The notes: generated by a model not told the origin, from the letters alone. Positions 36,286 through 45,643 are shown, numbered from the stretch's first letter. The stretch is DNA of 64,000 nucleotides from CAVQCX01 sp963775335 (GCA_963775335.1 CAVZIJ010000003.1:2480001-2544000), one strand, 5' to 3'. Numbers and translations: made by a program.

Positions 36286-37938
36286 GTGTCTGCCGCAGCC
36301 CCGGCCGGGGAGATCCGGCACGGCATCCGCGTCAATCTCCCGCAGTTCCTGCACCAGTTGCTGCAGGTGCTGCTGGTGGGCATGACCATCGGCATGACGC
36401 GCACCGTGGTCCCGGCGCTCGCCGAGCAGGAGTTCGGGGTGCCCCGGGGCTCCTTCTCGCTGCTGGTCGCCTTCGTGGTCGGCTTCGGCTTCGTCAAGGG
36501 CGCGCTCAACTTCGTCGCCGGGCGGCTGGCCGAGTCCTGGGGACGCCACCGGGTGCTGCTGCTCGGCTGGGTCACGGCCATCCCCATCCCTTTCCTGATC
36601 TACTTCGCGCCGTCCTGGGACTGGATCGTCGCCGCGACGCTGCTGCTCGGGGTCAACCAGGGCTTGACCTGGTCCATGACGCAGACGTCGAAGCTCGACC
36701 TGACCCGCCCGGACCAGCGAGGGCTGGCCATCGGCTTCAACGAGTTCTCCGGCTACATCGGCGTGGCCATCGCCGGCATTGCCACCGGCTATCTCGCGAC
36801 CGGCTTCGGTCCGCGCGCGGGCCTGCTGGGCTTCGGACTGGTGGTGATCGGGCTGGCGACCCTGCTGACCGCGCTGTTCATCGAGGACACCTTGGCTTGG
36901 GCAAAGAAGGAAAAACCCATGGCGGCAAGCAGCGGAGAGACGCTGCACCCGCGCTATCCTGTCGGGGTCCCGGCAAAGCCCAGCACCCGGGAGATCTTCG
37001 CCCTGGTCAGTTGGCGGGACCGGCGCTTCTTCGCCGTCTGCCAGGCGGGCCTGGTGGAAAAGTTCGTCGATGCGCTGATCTGGGTGTTCTACCCGGTGTT
37101 TCTGTACGGCAAGGGGATCTCGCTGCCGGATATCGGCTGGATCGTGGGCGTGTACGGCTTCACCTGGGGTGCGGCCCAGCTGGTCACCGGACGGCTCTCG
37201 GACCATTGGGGGCGCCAGTGGCTCAACGTCGCCGGTATGTGGGTCTGTGGCGCTGGCGTGGCCATGATGATGCTCGGTGACGGCATCCCCTGGTGGTCCC
37301 TCAGTGCCGGGGTATCCGGACTGGGCATGGCAATGCTCTATCCGAATCTCTCGGCCGCCATCGCCGACATCTCGGCGCCCCATTGGCGGGCCTCGGCCAT
37401 CGGCACCTACCGCTTTTGGCGTGACCTCGGCTACGGGGTCGGTGCACTGGGCCTCGGATTGGCCGCCGCATCGACCCAGTCCGTCGCCGGTGCCTTCTGG
37501 TTTGTCGCGGCAGCGATGGCGCTGTCCGGACTGGGCCTCGCCATCCTCGGCGAGGAGACGCATCCCAGGCTGAATCCGGCGACCGGTCTGCCGGGTGGGA
37601 CTCTTGACGCTCCCGCCATCGAGGTGCGCGTAATCTCCCAGCGGGAGCCCGGCGGTCGTTGCCGGCTCTACTCAGGATATGCGCAGGTCGTTGAGAAGTA
37701 TCTCCGGGCGCGGAGCCGAATCGAGGTCAGCGAGCCGCGCGATGCCAACGCCACCGGCTTCCCCTCGATCTGGCTCAATGGCTCGCCAATCACCCCGTCC
37801 CACGGAGTGATCGTCATGCCTGCTGATCTGCTCGCGGTGCTCGGCGCCGACGACGTGCCGATGGTTGAGGGCTTGGAGCAGGATCTCAATGCGGAAGTCG
37901 AGAAGATGCTGAACGAAAGCGGCAACAAGACCGCTTAG
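36286..37938 (+). CDS. MFS transporter with a fused C-terminal soluble domain
   Basis: A 550-residue protein starting at GTG one base after the previous stop. Residues 1-425 form a 12-span major facilitator (GRLAESWGRHRVLLLGWVTA, GRLSDHWGRQWLNVAGMW are the signature loops). The last about 107 residues form a soluble domain (EVRVISQREPGGRCRLYSGY ... GFPSIWLNGSPITPSHGVIV) with an alpha/beta, thioredoxin-like pattern but no C-x-x-C. I do not recognise this domain. Position suggests export or import of a sulfur compound in the persulfide operon; inferred only. Confidence 0.82.
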   Translation: MSAAAPAGEIRHGIRVNLPQFLHQLLQVLLVGMTIGMTRTVVPALAEQEFGVPRGSFSLLVAFVVGFGFVKGALNFVAGRLAESWGRHRVLLLGWVTAIPIPFLIYFAPSWDWIVAATLLLGVNQGLTWSMTQTSKLDLTRPDQRGLAIGFNEFSGYIGVAIAGIATGYLATGFGPRAGLLGFGLVVIGLATLLTALFIEDTLAWAKKEKPMAASSGETLHPRYPVGVPAKPSTREIFALVSWRDRRFFAVCQAGLVEKFVDALIWVFYPVFLYGKGISLPDIGWIVGVYGFTWGAAQLVTGRLSDHWGRQWLNVAGMWVCGAGVAMMMLGDGIPWWSLSAGVSGLGMAMLYPNLSAAIADISAPHWRASAIGTYRFWRDLGYGVGALGLGLAAASTQSVAGAFWFVAAAMALSGLGLAILGEETHPRLNPATGLPGGTLDAPAIEVRVISQREPGGRCRLYSGYAQVVEKYLRARSRIEVSEPRDANATGFPSIWLNGSPITPSHGVIVMPADLLAVLGADDVPMVEGLEQDLNAEVEKMLNESGNKTA

Positions 37939-38157
37939 GGGTCGAGCTCAGTGTCGGGTGCTGTTGGCGTCCATCCACGCGGCGAGTGGTCGACTTCGCT
38001 GCCCGGGGCCGTCACTATCCGATCCCGACTCGGGCAGCCGCAACAGCCTTTGGGATCGCTGGTTGCAGACCGCTCCCGACCCGCTCGGGCCGGTTGCAGT
38101 TTCGTTCCGGCGGGCGTTTCATTGCGCTTTGGGCTCAGTCCATCGCAACGGTGCGCC

Positions 38158-39096
38158 ATGTCCATCACGGTACGCAAGCTGCTGCAATACCCTCAGCTCG
38201 ACTTCCAGGTCGATGCCGGTGAGTCGGGCCTGGGACGGATCATCACCACCGCCGAGCTCAATCGGCCATCCATGGAGCTGACCGGCTACTTTGCCGCCTT
38301 TCGCTCCGACCGCATTCAGATCTTCGGCAACGGCGAGGTGTCCTACATCCACGCGCACGAGCACGACCCTGCCCTGCGGGGCCGGTTGGATCGCATCCTC
38401 TCCCATGGCGTGCCCTGTGCCATCGTCACCAACGGGTCCCGTGCGCCACGCTTGATCCACGAGATCGCCGATGCGGTCTCCATCCCGGTGCTCACCTGCC
38501 CCCATAGCACCACCAAGCTCTACAAGCGGCTCTGGGAGAACCTGGAGACGGAGTTCGCCCCCGCGACCACCGTGCATGGAGTGCTGATTGACATGCACGA
38601 CATGGGGGTGCTGATACAGGGCAGGAGCAGCGTGGGCAAGAGCGAGTGCGGGCTGGAGCTGATCCGCAGGGGCTTCCAGCTGGTGGCGGACGATATGGTC
38701 GTCGTCAAATGCCTGAACGACTCGGTGCTGATGGGGCGTGGCAACGAGCTGCTGCCCTTCCACATGGAGGCCCGCGGACTCGGAATCATCGACATCAGCC
38801 GGCTGTTCGGTGTCACGGCCATACGCGAAACCAAGCGTATTTCCCTGGTGATCACCCTGGACGAGTGGCACCCGGAGACCGAATACGACCGCACCGGGCT
38901 GGTCGAGGACACCATGACCATACTCGAGGTGGAGATTCCCCACGTCACCATTCCGGTGCGCCCTGGACGCAACGTCGGCACCCTGGTGGAGATTGCGGCC
39001 CTCAATCAAAAGCTCAAGGCCATGGGCGTACACACGGCCCAGCTCATGAGCGAGCGCTTGATGACCGAGATGGGCAAGGGCGCTCCAGAAGACTGA
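38158..39096 (+). CDS. hprK: HPr kinase/phosphorylase
   Basis: A 312-residue bifunctional Ser-kinase/phosphorylase. N terminus MSITVRKLLQYPQLDF; P-loop GRSSVGKS (155-162); the HprK signature RGFQLVADDMVVVK, then RGLGIIDISRLFG and EIPHVTIPVRPGRNVGTLVE. It phosphorylates HPr. It stands alone here; in many proteobacteria hprK sits with rpoN, hpf, ptsN and rapZ, none of which is seen nearby. Confidence 0.95.
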   Translation: MSITVRKLLQYPQLDFQVDAGESGLGRIITTAELNRPSMELTGYFAAFRSDRIQIFGNGEVSYIHAHEHDPALRGRLDRILSHGVPCAIVTNGSRAPRLIHEIADAVSIPVLTCPHSTTKLYKRLWENLETEFAPATTVHGVLIDMHDMGVLIQGRSSVGKSECGLELIRRGFQLVADDMVVVKCLNDSVLMGRGNELLPFHMEARGLGIIDISRLFGVTAIRETKRISLVITLDEWHPETEYDRTGLVEDTMTILEVEIPHVTIPVRPGRNVGTLVEIAALNQKLKAMGVHTAQLMSERLMTEMGKGAPED

Positions 39097-39100
39097 CGGG

Positions 39101-39121
39101 CGCGCCCGCATCATGGGCGCG
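39101..39121 (+). terminator. hairpin after hprK
   Basis: Perfect 7-bp arms CGCGCCC/GGGCGCG, loop GCATCAT, starting 4 bp after the stop codon. No U-run. Confidence 0.45.
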
Positions 39122-39416
39122 GCCGGCCAGACTCACTATTGACCCGATTTGGATCACGCTACACGGGCTGACCCGGGGCGGTCCAAGCACGAGATTCCCG
39201 CAAGCACGGCCGACCCGGCGCATTCACCCTAACCGTGAGAATTCATGGTCTTTCCCTGTTGCCCGGGGGCTCCTCGGCATGCTCAGGGACACAGGGGTAC
39301 AGGGGACTGGCCCGAGCGTTTCGGGGACGATGGGCCGCGCCGACCGAGGTCGCTTTGGTGCAAGGCATGCTCGCTTCCCTGGCATTGAGCGGACAGCCGA
39401 GTCCTGGAGCCGTCGA

Positions 39417-39905
39417 TCAGTTCGGGCTCGGCGCCCGGATGGCAGGCGCCTTGCCGACCTCGGCCCTGGCCAGTGCAAGCATCGCCGACACCAGGGGATC
39501 GCGGCGTCGGGGTCCTCCCCCTGGTAGACGCGCACGTCTATGGCCGGCTGGCCGTCCTCCACGGTGGAAAAGGCGTCGCTCTTGGTCACCGGGATGGGCG
39601 TGTTCTTGCGGATCAGCGGCACGAAGGTGAAAAGATAGGGCTGGCCGTTGAGCAGTCCGATGGCGCTGGTGCCGAGGGCGTAGGGCTTGACGTCCACCAG
39701 CACGCCGGAGACCTTCTGCCCGGCGATGACCGCCGCCCGGATGGCCGCGCCACGCCTGATCGCCCATGGAGAGATTCAATGCCTTGTAGGCCGAGATCGC
39801 CTCGCGAAAACGCCCGGCCCCCAGATCCTCCAGGGCGGATTCAACAGAGGGTACGGTCGTTTGCCTGCCCGGAGCCGCTGGATGCTTCTTGCGTTTCTTG
39901 CGCAT
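39417..39905 (-). pseudogene. scrambled remnant: TPR-type gene ends around an Hsp70 core fragment
   Basis: Reading leftward, MRKKRKKHPAAPGRQTTVPS through EAISAYKALN looks like the start of a small TPR protein. Near 39770 the frame changes and an Hsp70 substrate-domain fragment follows to about 39494 (GAAIRAAVIAG, VDVKPYALGTSAIG, FVPLIRKNTPIPVTKSD, DVRVYQGEDPDA). The first frame then resumes with LVSAMLALARAEVGK to a stop at 39417. Neither gene is complete. Hsp70 and TPR genes are neighbours in some gammaproteobacteria, so this may be a collapsed locus. Confidence 0.75.
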
Positions 39906-40015
39906 GCCGAGGGGTTGCCGAAGTAAGGGGCGGATACGCCTCACGCCCCCGAAAATCGCGCAAGTATAACGTGCAACGACTCCAGCGGCCCGACGACGAG
40001 CGCCAAATCAATGAC

Positions 40016-40092
40016 CTGGTGCCGGTAGTGATCATGGCACCCATACCGCTGATCATCATCGGCATCCTGCCTGGGCACGCGCTGCTCGGAAC
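40016..40092 (+). pseudogene. short fragment of an RND permease gene
   Basis: About 26 codons read LVPVVIMAPIPLIIIGILPG then HALLG, almost the same as LVPLVIMAPIPLTIIGILPG in the intact permease at 32719-32796; the DNA is also closely similar. It is open on neither side. It lies among other gene debris. Confidence 0.75.
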
Positions 40093-40158
40093 GGGGGCTG
40101 TTAGAGTAACGAGCCCCTATCCGTCGTGGCGCCGCCCGCGCCGTAAAGGAGTCTGCCG

Positions 40159-40812
40159 GTGGAGAGCCTCATCATTATCGCGATGCTGACGCCGTTGCTC
40201 ATGATGAACGTCCTGGTCGGTCTCGGTAAGGCCACCGCGTCGCGCATCGGCCGGCGCCTGGTGGGGTCCGAGGTGCCGGCCGCAGCGCCGGCCGCTCGCG
40301 TCGAATCGCTGCGTGAGACGATGGACCTCGCACTAATGTGGGCGCGGCGCGCCGTGACCCTGCTCGGGCTCGGCCTCGGCGCGTACGCCTGGATGAACGG
40401 CGGCCAGGTGCTCAGCGTCGCCTGGCTCGCGGTCGTCGTCATGCTCGGTATCGCCTTCCGCAATGGCGCGGATCTCAGCCGAAGTCTCGTTTACGCGCGC
40501 CATGACGCAAAGCTGGTGCGGACGCGCCGTGCGGAGCTGCCGCTGGGCCGCATCTTGGCGCCCGCACTGGCCCTCACGATCTTCACCGGCACATTGTTTC
40601 TCGCGGTGTGGGCGGTACTGTTTGTAGTAGTCCGGGGTGCCGCAGACGTCGCGTTCGGCGCTGGCGTTGGGCGCTGGGCGCTAATCCTGTGGGGGTTGGG
40701 CGTGGTGGCTGGAGGAGTGGCGCACTCACTGGTCGCCCGCCATGAATCCGGGCTGATGCTGCGCGACGACCTGGGCGTGGGCGCCCACAAGACAGGCCGG
40801 CTGGCGGGATAG
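40159..40812 (+). CDS. multi-span membrane protein of unknown function
   Basis: A 217-residue protein starting at GTG with AAGGAG about 8 bases before it. Four to five hydrophobic segments: SLIIIAMLTPLLMMNVLVGL, VTLLGLGLGAYAWM, LSVAWLAVVVMLGIAF, LALTIFTGTLFLAVWAVLFV, and ALILWGLGVVAGGVAHSL. No family recognised. The flanks are debris, so it may be a recent arrival or a survivor. Confidence 0.65.
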   Translation: MESLIIIAMLTPLLMMNVLVGLGKATASRIGRRLVGSEVPAAAPAARVESLRETMDLALMWARRAVTLLGLGLGAYAWMNGGQVLSVAWLAVVVMLGIAFRNGADLSRSLVYARHDAKLVRTRRAELPLGRILAPALALTIFTGTLFLAVWAVLFVVVRGAADVAFGAGVGRWALILWGLGVVAGGVAHSLVARHESGLMLRDDLGVGAHKTGRLAG

Positions 40813-40839
40813 ACGCACCCGAGCGCCGATAGGCCTTCC

Positions 40840-41165
40840 GCGAGCGCCCCGGGCCGAACCTGGACCGGCTGATAGCTCTCAAGGCCGTCCGGCTGGAGTG
40901 GGAGAAGCACAACCGCTATGGGCGGATGGTCCGCAAGGTCTGGGTGAGCCCCCCGACTGTCTGGCCCGGGAGTGCCCTAAGACGTGGGACGCAGACCTAG
41001 ACCAGATCGCCTCCGGGCTCACGTGGCCCTTCAAGCGGTACGCCCACCAGAGCGGCGAAGACCGGGAGTGGTACGCTGTTGCCGATGATGGGGCGCCGGC
41101 AAAGGAGCCCGCGCTGTGGAGCCATCCGGCCCCCGTGTCGCCGTGGGGGTGGAGGCGTCGCCAGT
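40840..41165 (+). pseudogene. thermonuclease (SNase-like) gene remnant, frameshifted
   Basis: NLDRLIALKAVRLEW followed by NRYGRMVRKVWV is the SNase-fold middle. At a six-C run (40949-40954) one base is missing; the next frame continues CLARECPKTWDADLDQIASG, KRYAHQSGEDREWYA and ALWSHPAPVSPWGWRR, the family C terminus. The first 60 or so residues are absent, and the end runs into other sequence. Confidence 0.75.
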
Positions 41166-41263
41166 CCCCGCGGGATGACCGAGTTCGGCCAACAGCGGTC
41201 CTTGAGCTGTGGCTTATATTGGCAGTGGCTGAAGCTCGGTCCCGGCCAGAACTGGTCATACGC

Positions 41264-42319
41264 TCAATCCCGAGAATCCGTTCCCGCGCCAGGATCTGTC
41301 GCGAGATGGGTGCGAACGCGGATGGCCCCGCTGCCCAGCGGCCGGCGCGAAAGCCAACGCAGCAATCCCAGCCACAATCCGCCGCCATAGCCAAAATGGA
41401 TGGTGGCGCTGGTCAAAGGCACACGGACGGCAACACGCCACGGCTGACCCGCGCGCTGGGCCAAGGCGCCGTCCAACGCCAACAGGCTGAAGTAGGTGCC
41501 GAACGCGACCGCAGGCGGCGGGGTGCCCAGTGCCGCAAGCCCCAGCACGAGGACGATCATCGCGGGAACCAGATGCGGCCAGCCGAAGGCGTCCGGCGCC
41601 AGGCGCAGGATATCCACCCGCGCGCGGCCGGAGAGATAGCTCTGGCGCCAGAACCGGCGCGGATCGACCCGTCGCCTGTGCCAGATGAACGCCTTGGACA
41701 CGAAGGCTATGCCCCGACCGCTCCGACGCAGACGTTGAATGAATTCCTTCTCTTCACCACGGCGATCGAGGCGCGGGTCGAATCCGTCCAGCGCCAGAAA
41801 GACGGAACGGCGAATGGCCAGATTGCAGCCGGCGGGAGTAAACGGTGCGAAGGGATTGTGCAACCGCAGCCGGCCGCTGCCGATCCAGGAGTGCATGCTG
41901 TACTCGACCGCTTGCGAAAACGGGCTGGAACCTTCCGGCACCTGATCCGGACCGCCGGCCGCGGCAATCGCCTGGTCACCGAACGGTACGACGAGATCCG
42001 CCAGCCAGTTCTCGGGCGCACGGGCATCGGCGTCAATGAATGCGATCATCTCACCGGCGGCCTGTGCCGCGCCCAGATTCCGAGCGCTTGGCACGCCGAG
42101 ATTGCGCTGCATGGTGATCACCCGCAGTGGCGGCTGCCGCGGCTCTGCCGCGAGCCCGGCCAACAACCGCGGCGTGGCGTCTGTGGAACCGTCATCCACC
42201 ACCACGATCTCGTCCGGCAATCGGGTCTGTTGGTACAGGCTGTCGATACAGAGCTCGATGCCCTCCGCCTCGTTACACGCGGAGAGAACAACGGTTACAC
42301 TGGGCACCTTCGCGGCCAT
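41264..42319 (-). CDS. family 2 glycosyltransferase
   Basis: A 351-residue GT-A enzyme: SVTVVLSACNEAEGIELCID at the start, VVVDDGSTD, a D-x-D in FIDADARAP, and the AGCNLAIRRSVFLALDGFDP acceptor region. The C terminus has two or three hydrophobic segments (HLVPAMIVLVLGLAALG and GGGLWLGLLRWL), so membrane-bound. It probably builds an exopolysaccharide or glycolipid. Its ATG lies 18-60 bp from the start of the divergent pyruvyl transferase. Confidence 0.88.
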   Translation of the reverse strand: MAAKVPSVTVVLSACNEAEGIELCIDSLYQQTRLPDEIVVVDDGSTDATPRLLAGLAAEPRQPPLRVITMQRNLGVPSARNLGAAQAAGEMIAFIDADARAPENWLADLVVPFGDQAIAAAGGPDQVPEGSSPFSQAVEYSMHSWIGSGRLRLHNPFAPFTPAGCNLAIRRSVFLALDGFDPRLDRRGEEKEFIQRLRRSGRGIAFVSKAFIWHRRRVDPRRFWRQSYLSGRARVDILRLAPDAFGWPHLVPAMIVLVLGLAALGTPPPAVAFGTYFSLLALDGALAQRAGQPWRVAVRVPLTSATIHFGYGGGLWLGLLRWLSRRPLGSGAIRVRTHLATDPGAGTDSRD

Positions 42320-42337
42320 CGGAGGACATCTGCTGAG

Positions 42338-43303
42338 ATGGTGGACGATTCCGGAGATCGGGTGACCTCCGGCCGGTCCATGCCGGATCTGGGTCGCGCA
42401 TTGCGCGTCATCGTGGAGGTCGTTGGCAAGGATAACAGCGTTGCCCTGCTCGACGAACCGATACACCGGAATATCGGCGATCACCTCATCCAGCTTGGCA
42501 CCGAAAAGTTCTTGGCCCAACAAGGTCATGTGGTGGCGGCACGGGCGCATGGGCACAGCTACGGGCGCCGCGCCTTGGCGCGGCGACTGCGTCCCGACAC
42601 CGTCCTGGTCTGCGCCGGTGGCGGCCATCTCGGCGATCTTTATCCCGCCCACCAGCGTTTGCGCGAACAGCTCATTACCGACTTCCCGCGCCGGCGGATC
42701 GTCGTGCTCCCGCAGAGCCTGTACCTGCGCGATCCCGCCAATGCCGCACGCATGGTCGAGAGCTTCAACAGCCATCCGGACCTGCACCTGTTCCTGCGCG
42801 ACCGGGACAGCCTGGGGCGCGCCGCGGGGCTGGGTCTGCGTAACCTGCGCCTCGCCCCGGACATGGCACACGCCCTGTATCCGCTCGCGGCAACCTCCGA
42901 ATCAACGGCAGACACCCTCTGGCTCTTGCGCCGGGATCGCGAGGCCACCCGGTTCACGCCGCCCGCTGGCGCACCCAACCTCGACTGGTGCAACCTGATC
43001 CGCATGGCGGACAGCGCCGCGCTCGGGCTGCTCGCCGCGGGCTCGAAGCTCGGATTCGAGGACTGGCTGCAGCCGCTGCTTGAACAGCGCCGCGCGATCC
43101 TGGTGGCGCGCGCGATCTCCCTGTATTCACGTTACCGACGGATCGTCAGCTCGCGGCTGCACGGCGTTCTGCTTGGCCTGTTGCTGGACAAGCCGGTGAG
43201 TATGGTGCCCAGCCTGACGGGCAAGTCCCATGCTTACTACCGGACCTGGCTGGAGGGCATAGCGGGCATCGACTGTCGCCCCCCTGCGGCGAACGGCACC
43301 TGA
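42338..43303 (+). CDS. polysaccharide pyruvyl transferase family protein
   Basis: A 321-residue protein (307 if started at the ATG at 42380, which leaves more room for divergent promoters). Signatures: NIGDHLIQLGTEKFL near the start, CAGGGHLGDLY, RIVVLPQSLYL, and SSRLHGVLLGLLLDKPVSMV with the C-terminal His. Such enzymes add pyruvate ketals to sugars of surface polysaccharides using PEP. GGAGG at 42321-42325 could serve the first ATG at wide spacing. Confidence 0.87.
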   Translation: MVDDSGDRVTSGRSMPDLGRALRVIVEVVGKDNSVALLDEPIHRNIGDHLIQLGTEKFLAQQGHVVAARAHGHSYGRRALARRLRPDTVLVCAGGGHLGDLYPAHQRLREQLITDFPRRRIVVLPQSLYLRDPANAARMVESFNSHPDLHLFLRDRDSLGRAAGLGLRNLRLAPDMAHALYPLAATSESTADTLWLLRRDREATRFTPPAGAPNLDWCNLIRMADSAALGLLAAGSKLGFEDWLQPLLEQRRAILVARAISLYSRYRRIVSSRLHGVLLGLLLDKPVSMVPSLTGKSHAYYRTWLEGIAGIDCRPPAANGT

Positions 43304-43501
43304 GGCCGGCTGGCTGTTGATGGCAAGCCCGCGGGCGCAGCTCGCGCCCCGCTTACCGCAAGCGCCGATGGGTCCGCCGTCGGGGGCTGTTCGACGAGGC
43401 AGAACGACGCAGGCTGATCCCGCGGGACACCTCCCCTTTCCGGCGCACGTCATCCGGGGATTTCCGGTTGAGATCCTCCCCGGGGCCGGGGGCGGCAATG
43501 A

Positions 43502-44668
43502 TCAAGGCCGGTTGTAACCCCAGGAAAATCGATGTTCCAGGTAGTTCAGCGTGCGTGCGCGAATGCGCGCGAGCTTGCCGGCCAACGGAAGGTGGCCGCC
43601 GGCGTCCAGCATTGACCCGATCACCCCCTGTAGATCGGGGTCCGCCCCGCGCTGGCGCAATTCGGCGAGCGCCTCGTTGAAGAAGTTGCGCTGAAACTGC
43701 CGTGTGGGCGGGAACCGCCGCAAGGCGTCCAGATCGAGCGGATGCGGGAAGGTCTCCATGGCGTCGAACCTGCCCAGCGCGCGCAGCATCATCCCGGCAT
43801 GGGAACATTTTCGGCAGCGACCACAGTTCATGCCCGTGGCGTCACCCGTCTGGTAGCAGACGCGCAGGTGTTTCTGTACCAATTCCCAGTCGTTAATGCG
43901 GCGGATCTTGGCAAAGCGGGTCGGTCCCGGGTCTTCCTGAACGATCTGGGTGGACTCGCTGCTCCAATGAGGGTCGAGCTCTGGGTGCGAGCCCATGGGT
44001 TCAAGCTCGTCCGCGCTGAAGCCGCCGGGCACATATACCCGCCGGAAGTTGGGCGCCAGCAAATGCGCGACAGAGGCTAGGGCGGAACCGAAGTACATCG
44101 CCTCCCAGCCGACGTGTGGTTGTGCGAACGGGCGCCAATTGGTGGTAACCTCGATCAGTTCCTTCCCGAGACGACCCGCGACGGTCCGGACGGACAGCGC
44201 CGCGCGTGCCCTGGCTTCGACCCGGTGCAGCGCGATGTCGAACCCGTGCACGAATATCAGGTGGGTTACCTCTTCCAGGTGCTCTTGCAGGCTGTAGAAG
44301 GAATCCACGCCGCCCGAGAAGAAAGCCGCCACCCCGCGGCGTCCCGACGCATCAAGCGGCGCCGTAATCGGCGCCTCGACGGTAACGGGCCGCAGTGATT
44401 TGAACCAACCGGCCAGGATGCGCTGCACCTGCTCGCTGCCCGCCACCACCTGTGCCGAGATCGGGTCGGCGAACTGCAATGACCAGCCCCGGCGCATCGC
44501 TGGGATCAGTGCGCCGGCCAGAAAGGGATCAGCCAGCGGACTGACCCGGTCGCTGTCTGTCAGCAGCCATATGTCGCGCCGGCGCCGACCCAGGCGGAAC
44601 TCGGCGCTGACCAGGTAGCCCCGGTGCGTGCGTTCCCGCCGGATGGGCCCGATGTGCAGCGTTGCCAT
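43502..44668 (-). CDS. PP-loop ATP pyrophosphatase-type enzyme with a cysteine cluster
   Basis: A 388-residue protein. The N-terminal 100 residues are beta-rich (GYLVSAEFRLGRRRRDIWLL). A PP-loop FFSGGVDSFYSL follows near 115-125, then HGFDIAL and a GMNCGRCRKCSH cluster near 285-300. This order recalls 7-cyano-7-deazaguanine synthase-type and other adenylating enzymes, but the rest is unlike QueC. Beside polysaccharide genes it may adenylate a carboxylate for sugar decoration; this is a guess. Confidence 0.75.
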   Translation of the reverse strand: MATLHIGPIRRERTHRGYLVSAEFRLGRRRRDIWLLTDSDRVSPLADPFLAGALIPAMRRGWSLQFADPISAQVVAGSEQVQRILAGWFKSLRPVTVEAPITAPLDASGRRGVAAFFSGGVDSFYSLQEHLEEVTHLIFVHGFDIALHRVEARARAALSVRTVAGRLGKELIEVTTNWRPFAQPHVGWEAMYFGSALASVAHLLAPNFRRVYVPGGFSADELEPMGSHPELDPHWSSESTQIVQEDPGPTRFAKIRRINDWELVQKHLRVCYQTGDATGMNCGRCRKCSHAGMMLRALGRFDAMETFPHPLDLDALRRFPPTRQFQRNFFNEALAELRQRGADPDLQGVIGSMLDAGGHLPLAGKLARIRARTLNYLEHRFSWGYNRP

Positions 44669-44813
44669 GAGGATTGCCTCTTTGACCGGAGCGCGGTCGT
44701 CACGGGGAAGACGAACTTGGTCTCATGTATCCACGGCCCCCCCGCGTGGGAGGACAGTGAGTAACAAGCGCAAATGCAGGCTACACCAACCAGAGCCCGC
44801 GCGCCGGCACCAC

Positions 44814-45173
44814 CTACCGCAACCGCCCATCCGTCAGCCAGTAGAATCGGAACGCCGGCACCACCAGCTGTTTCTTGACCAGGCTGGGCGAGGCGGCGCT
44901 ACACAGGTCCTGCAGGCCACCCATCTCGAAGCGCCCGCGGTTGCCCAGGTCGCTCAAGGTGAGCGGTTGCGGCGCGGCGTCGAAGTTGGCCACCACCAGC
45001 ATCCGGTCGTCCGGCTGGGTGGGGCAGTTGCGCATGTACACGAACAAATACTCGTTGCCGGTATCGATCAACTCGTGGTTGTTGAAGTCGGCGAAGGCCG
45101 GGGTGCTCTCGCGCACCGCGATGATGCGTTGCCGGCCATCAAACAGGCGCTGCTCGACACTGTCGTGCTGGTG
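44814..45173 (-). pseudogene. C-terminal fragment of an amylosucrase/alpha-amylase-type enzyme
   Basis: RLFDGRQRIIAVRESTPAF, NNHELIDTGNEYLFVYMRN and RMLVVANFDAAPQPL are the beta-domain end of GH13 sucrose-acting enzymes, and the frame ends in FRFYWLTDGRLR. The whole catalytic barrel is missing. It is joined in frame to a pyruvyl transferase fragment. Confidence 0.65.
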
Positions 45174-45176
45174 GCG

Positions 45177-45380
45177 CAGGTCCGCCTTGATCCAATCGAT
45201 GCGCGGCCGGTAGTAGGCAGCAGAGTTTCCGGTGAGGCTGGGCAACAGCTGCACCTCCCCGACCGGCAGCAGGCCGAGCAGCGCGCCATGCAGGCGTGAG
45301 CTCGCGACGCGCTGGTAGCCGGAGAGCAGGTCGATCGCCCTCTGAAGAAGGGCGTTGCGCCTGCGGTCCAATGGTGCCAA
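45177..45380 (-). pseudogene. C-terminal fragment of a polysaccharide pyruvyl transferase
   Basis: LLSGYQRVASSRLHGALLGL then LLPSLTGNSAAYYRP parallels the intact gene's SRYRRIVSSRLHGVLLGLL and VPSLTGKSHAYYRTW. The N-terminal three quarters are absent. The junction with the amylosucrase-like piece is within a few codons of 45175. Confidence 0.65.
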
Positions 45381-45493
45381 CAGTTGATTCTCTGCCGCCG
45401 CCGGTGATCCCCGGGGTGCGGCTGATCCGTGATCCTGTGGCGATCAGTCCCAGCGCCAGCCCTGAGCCCGCCAGCGAACCCCGCAGAGCCGAC

Positions 45494-45643
45494 GCCGTCG
45501 GCCGCGAAAATCTCATCGGTAAACCAATCTGTCATCCACAGCAGTTCTTGCTCCAACGCATCGCCAGAAATAACAAGTCGAGCCCGAATGTCCTCTGGGG
45601 TGATCGTCGAGCTGTGCGGGATGTGCAGCACGCAAACAGACAT
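45494..45643 (-). pseudogene. N-terminal fragment of an N-formylglutamate amidohydrolase-like gene
   Basis: MSVCVLHIPHSSTITPEDIR, then LLWMTDWFTDEIFA: the first about 47 residues of the FGase family, including the HIPHSS motif. Similarity then stops and unrelated sequence leads into the next fragment. Confidence 0.65.

Noticed and set aside
40898..42337. Upstream extension of the pyruvyl transferase frame by 480 codons
   Set aside because: It reads through the SNase remnant and then antisense to the glycosyltransferase; only the part from 42338 or 42380 matches the family.
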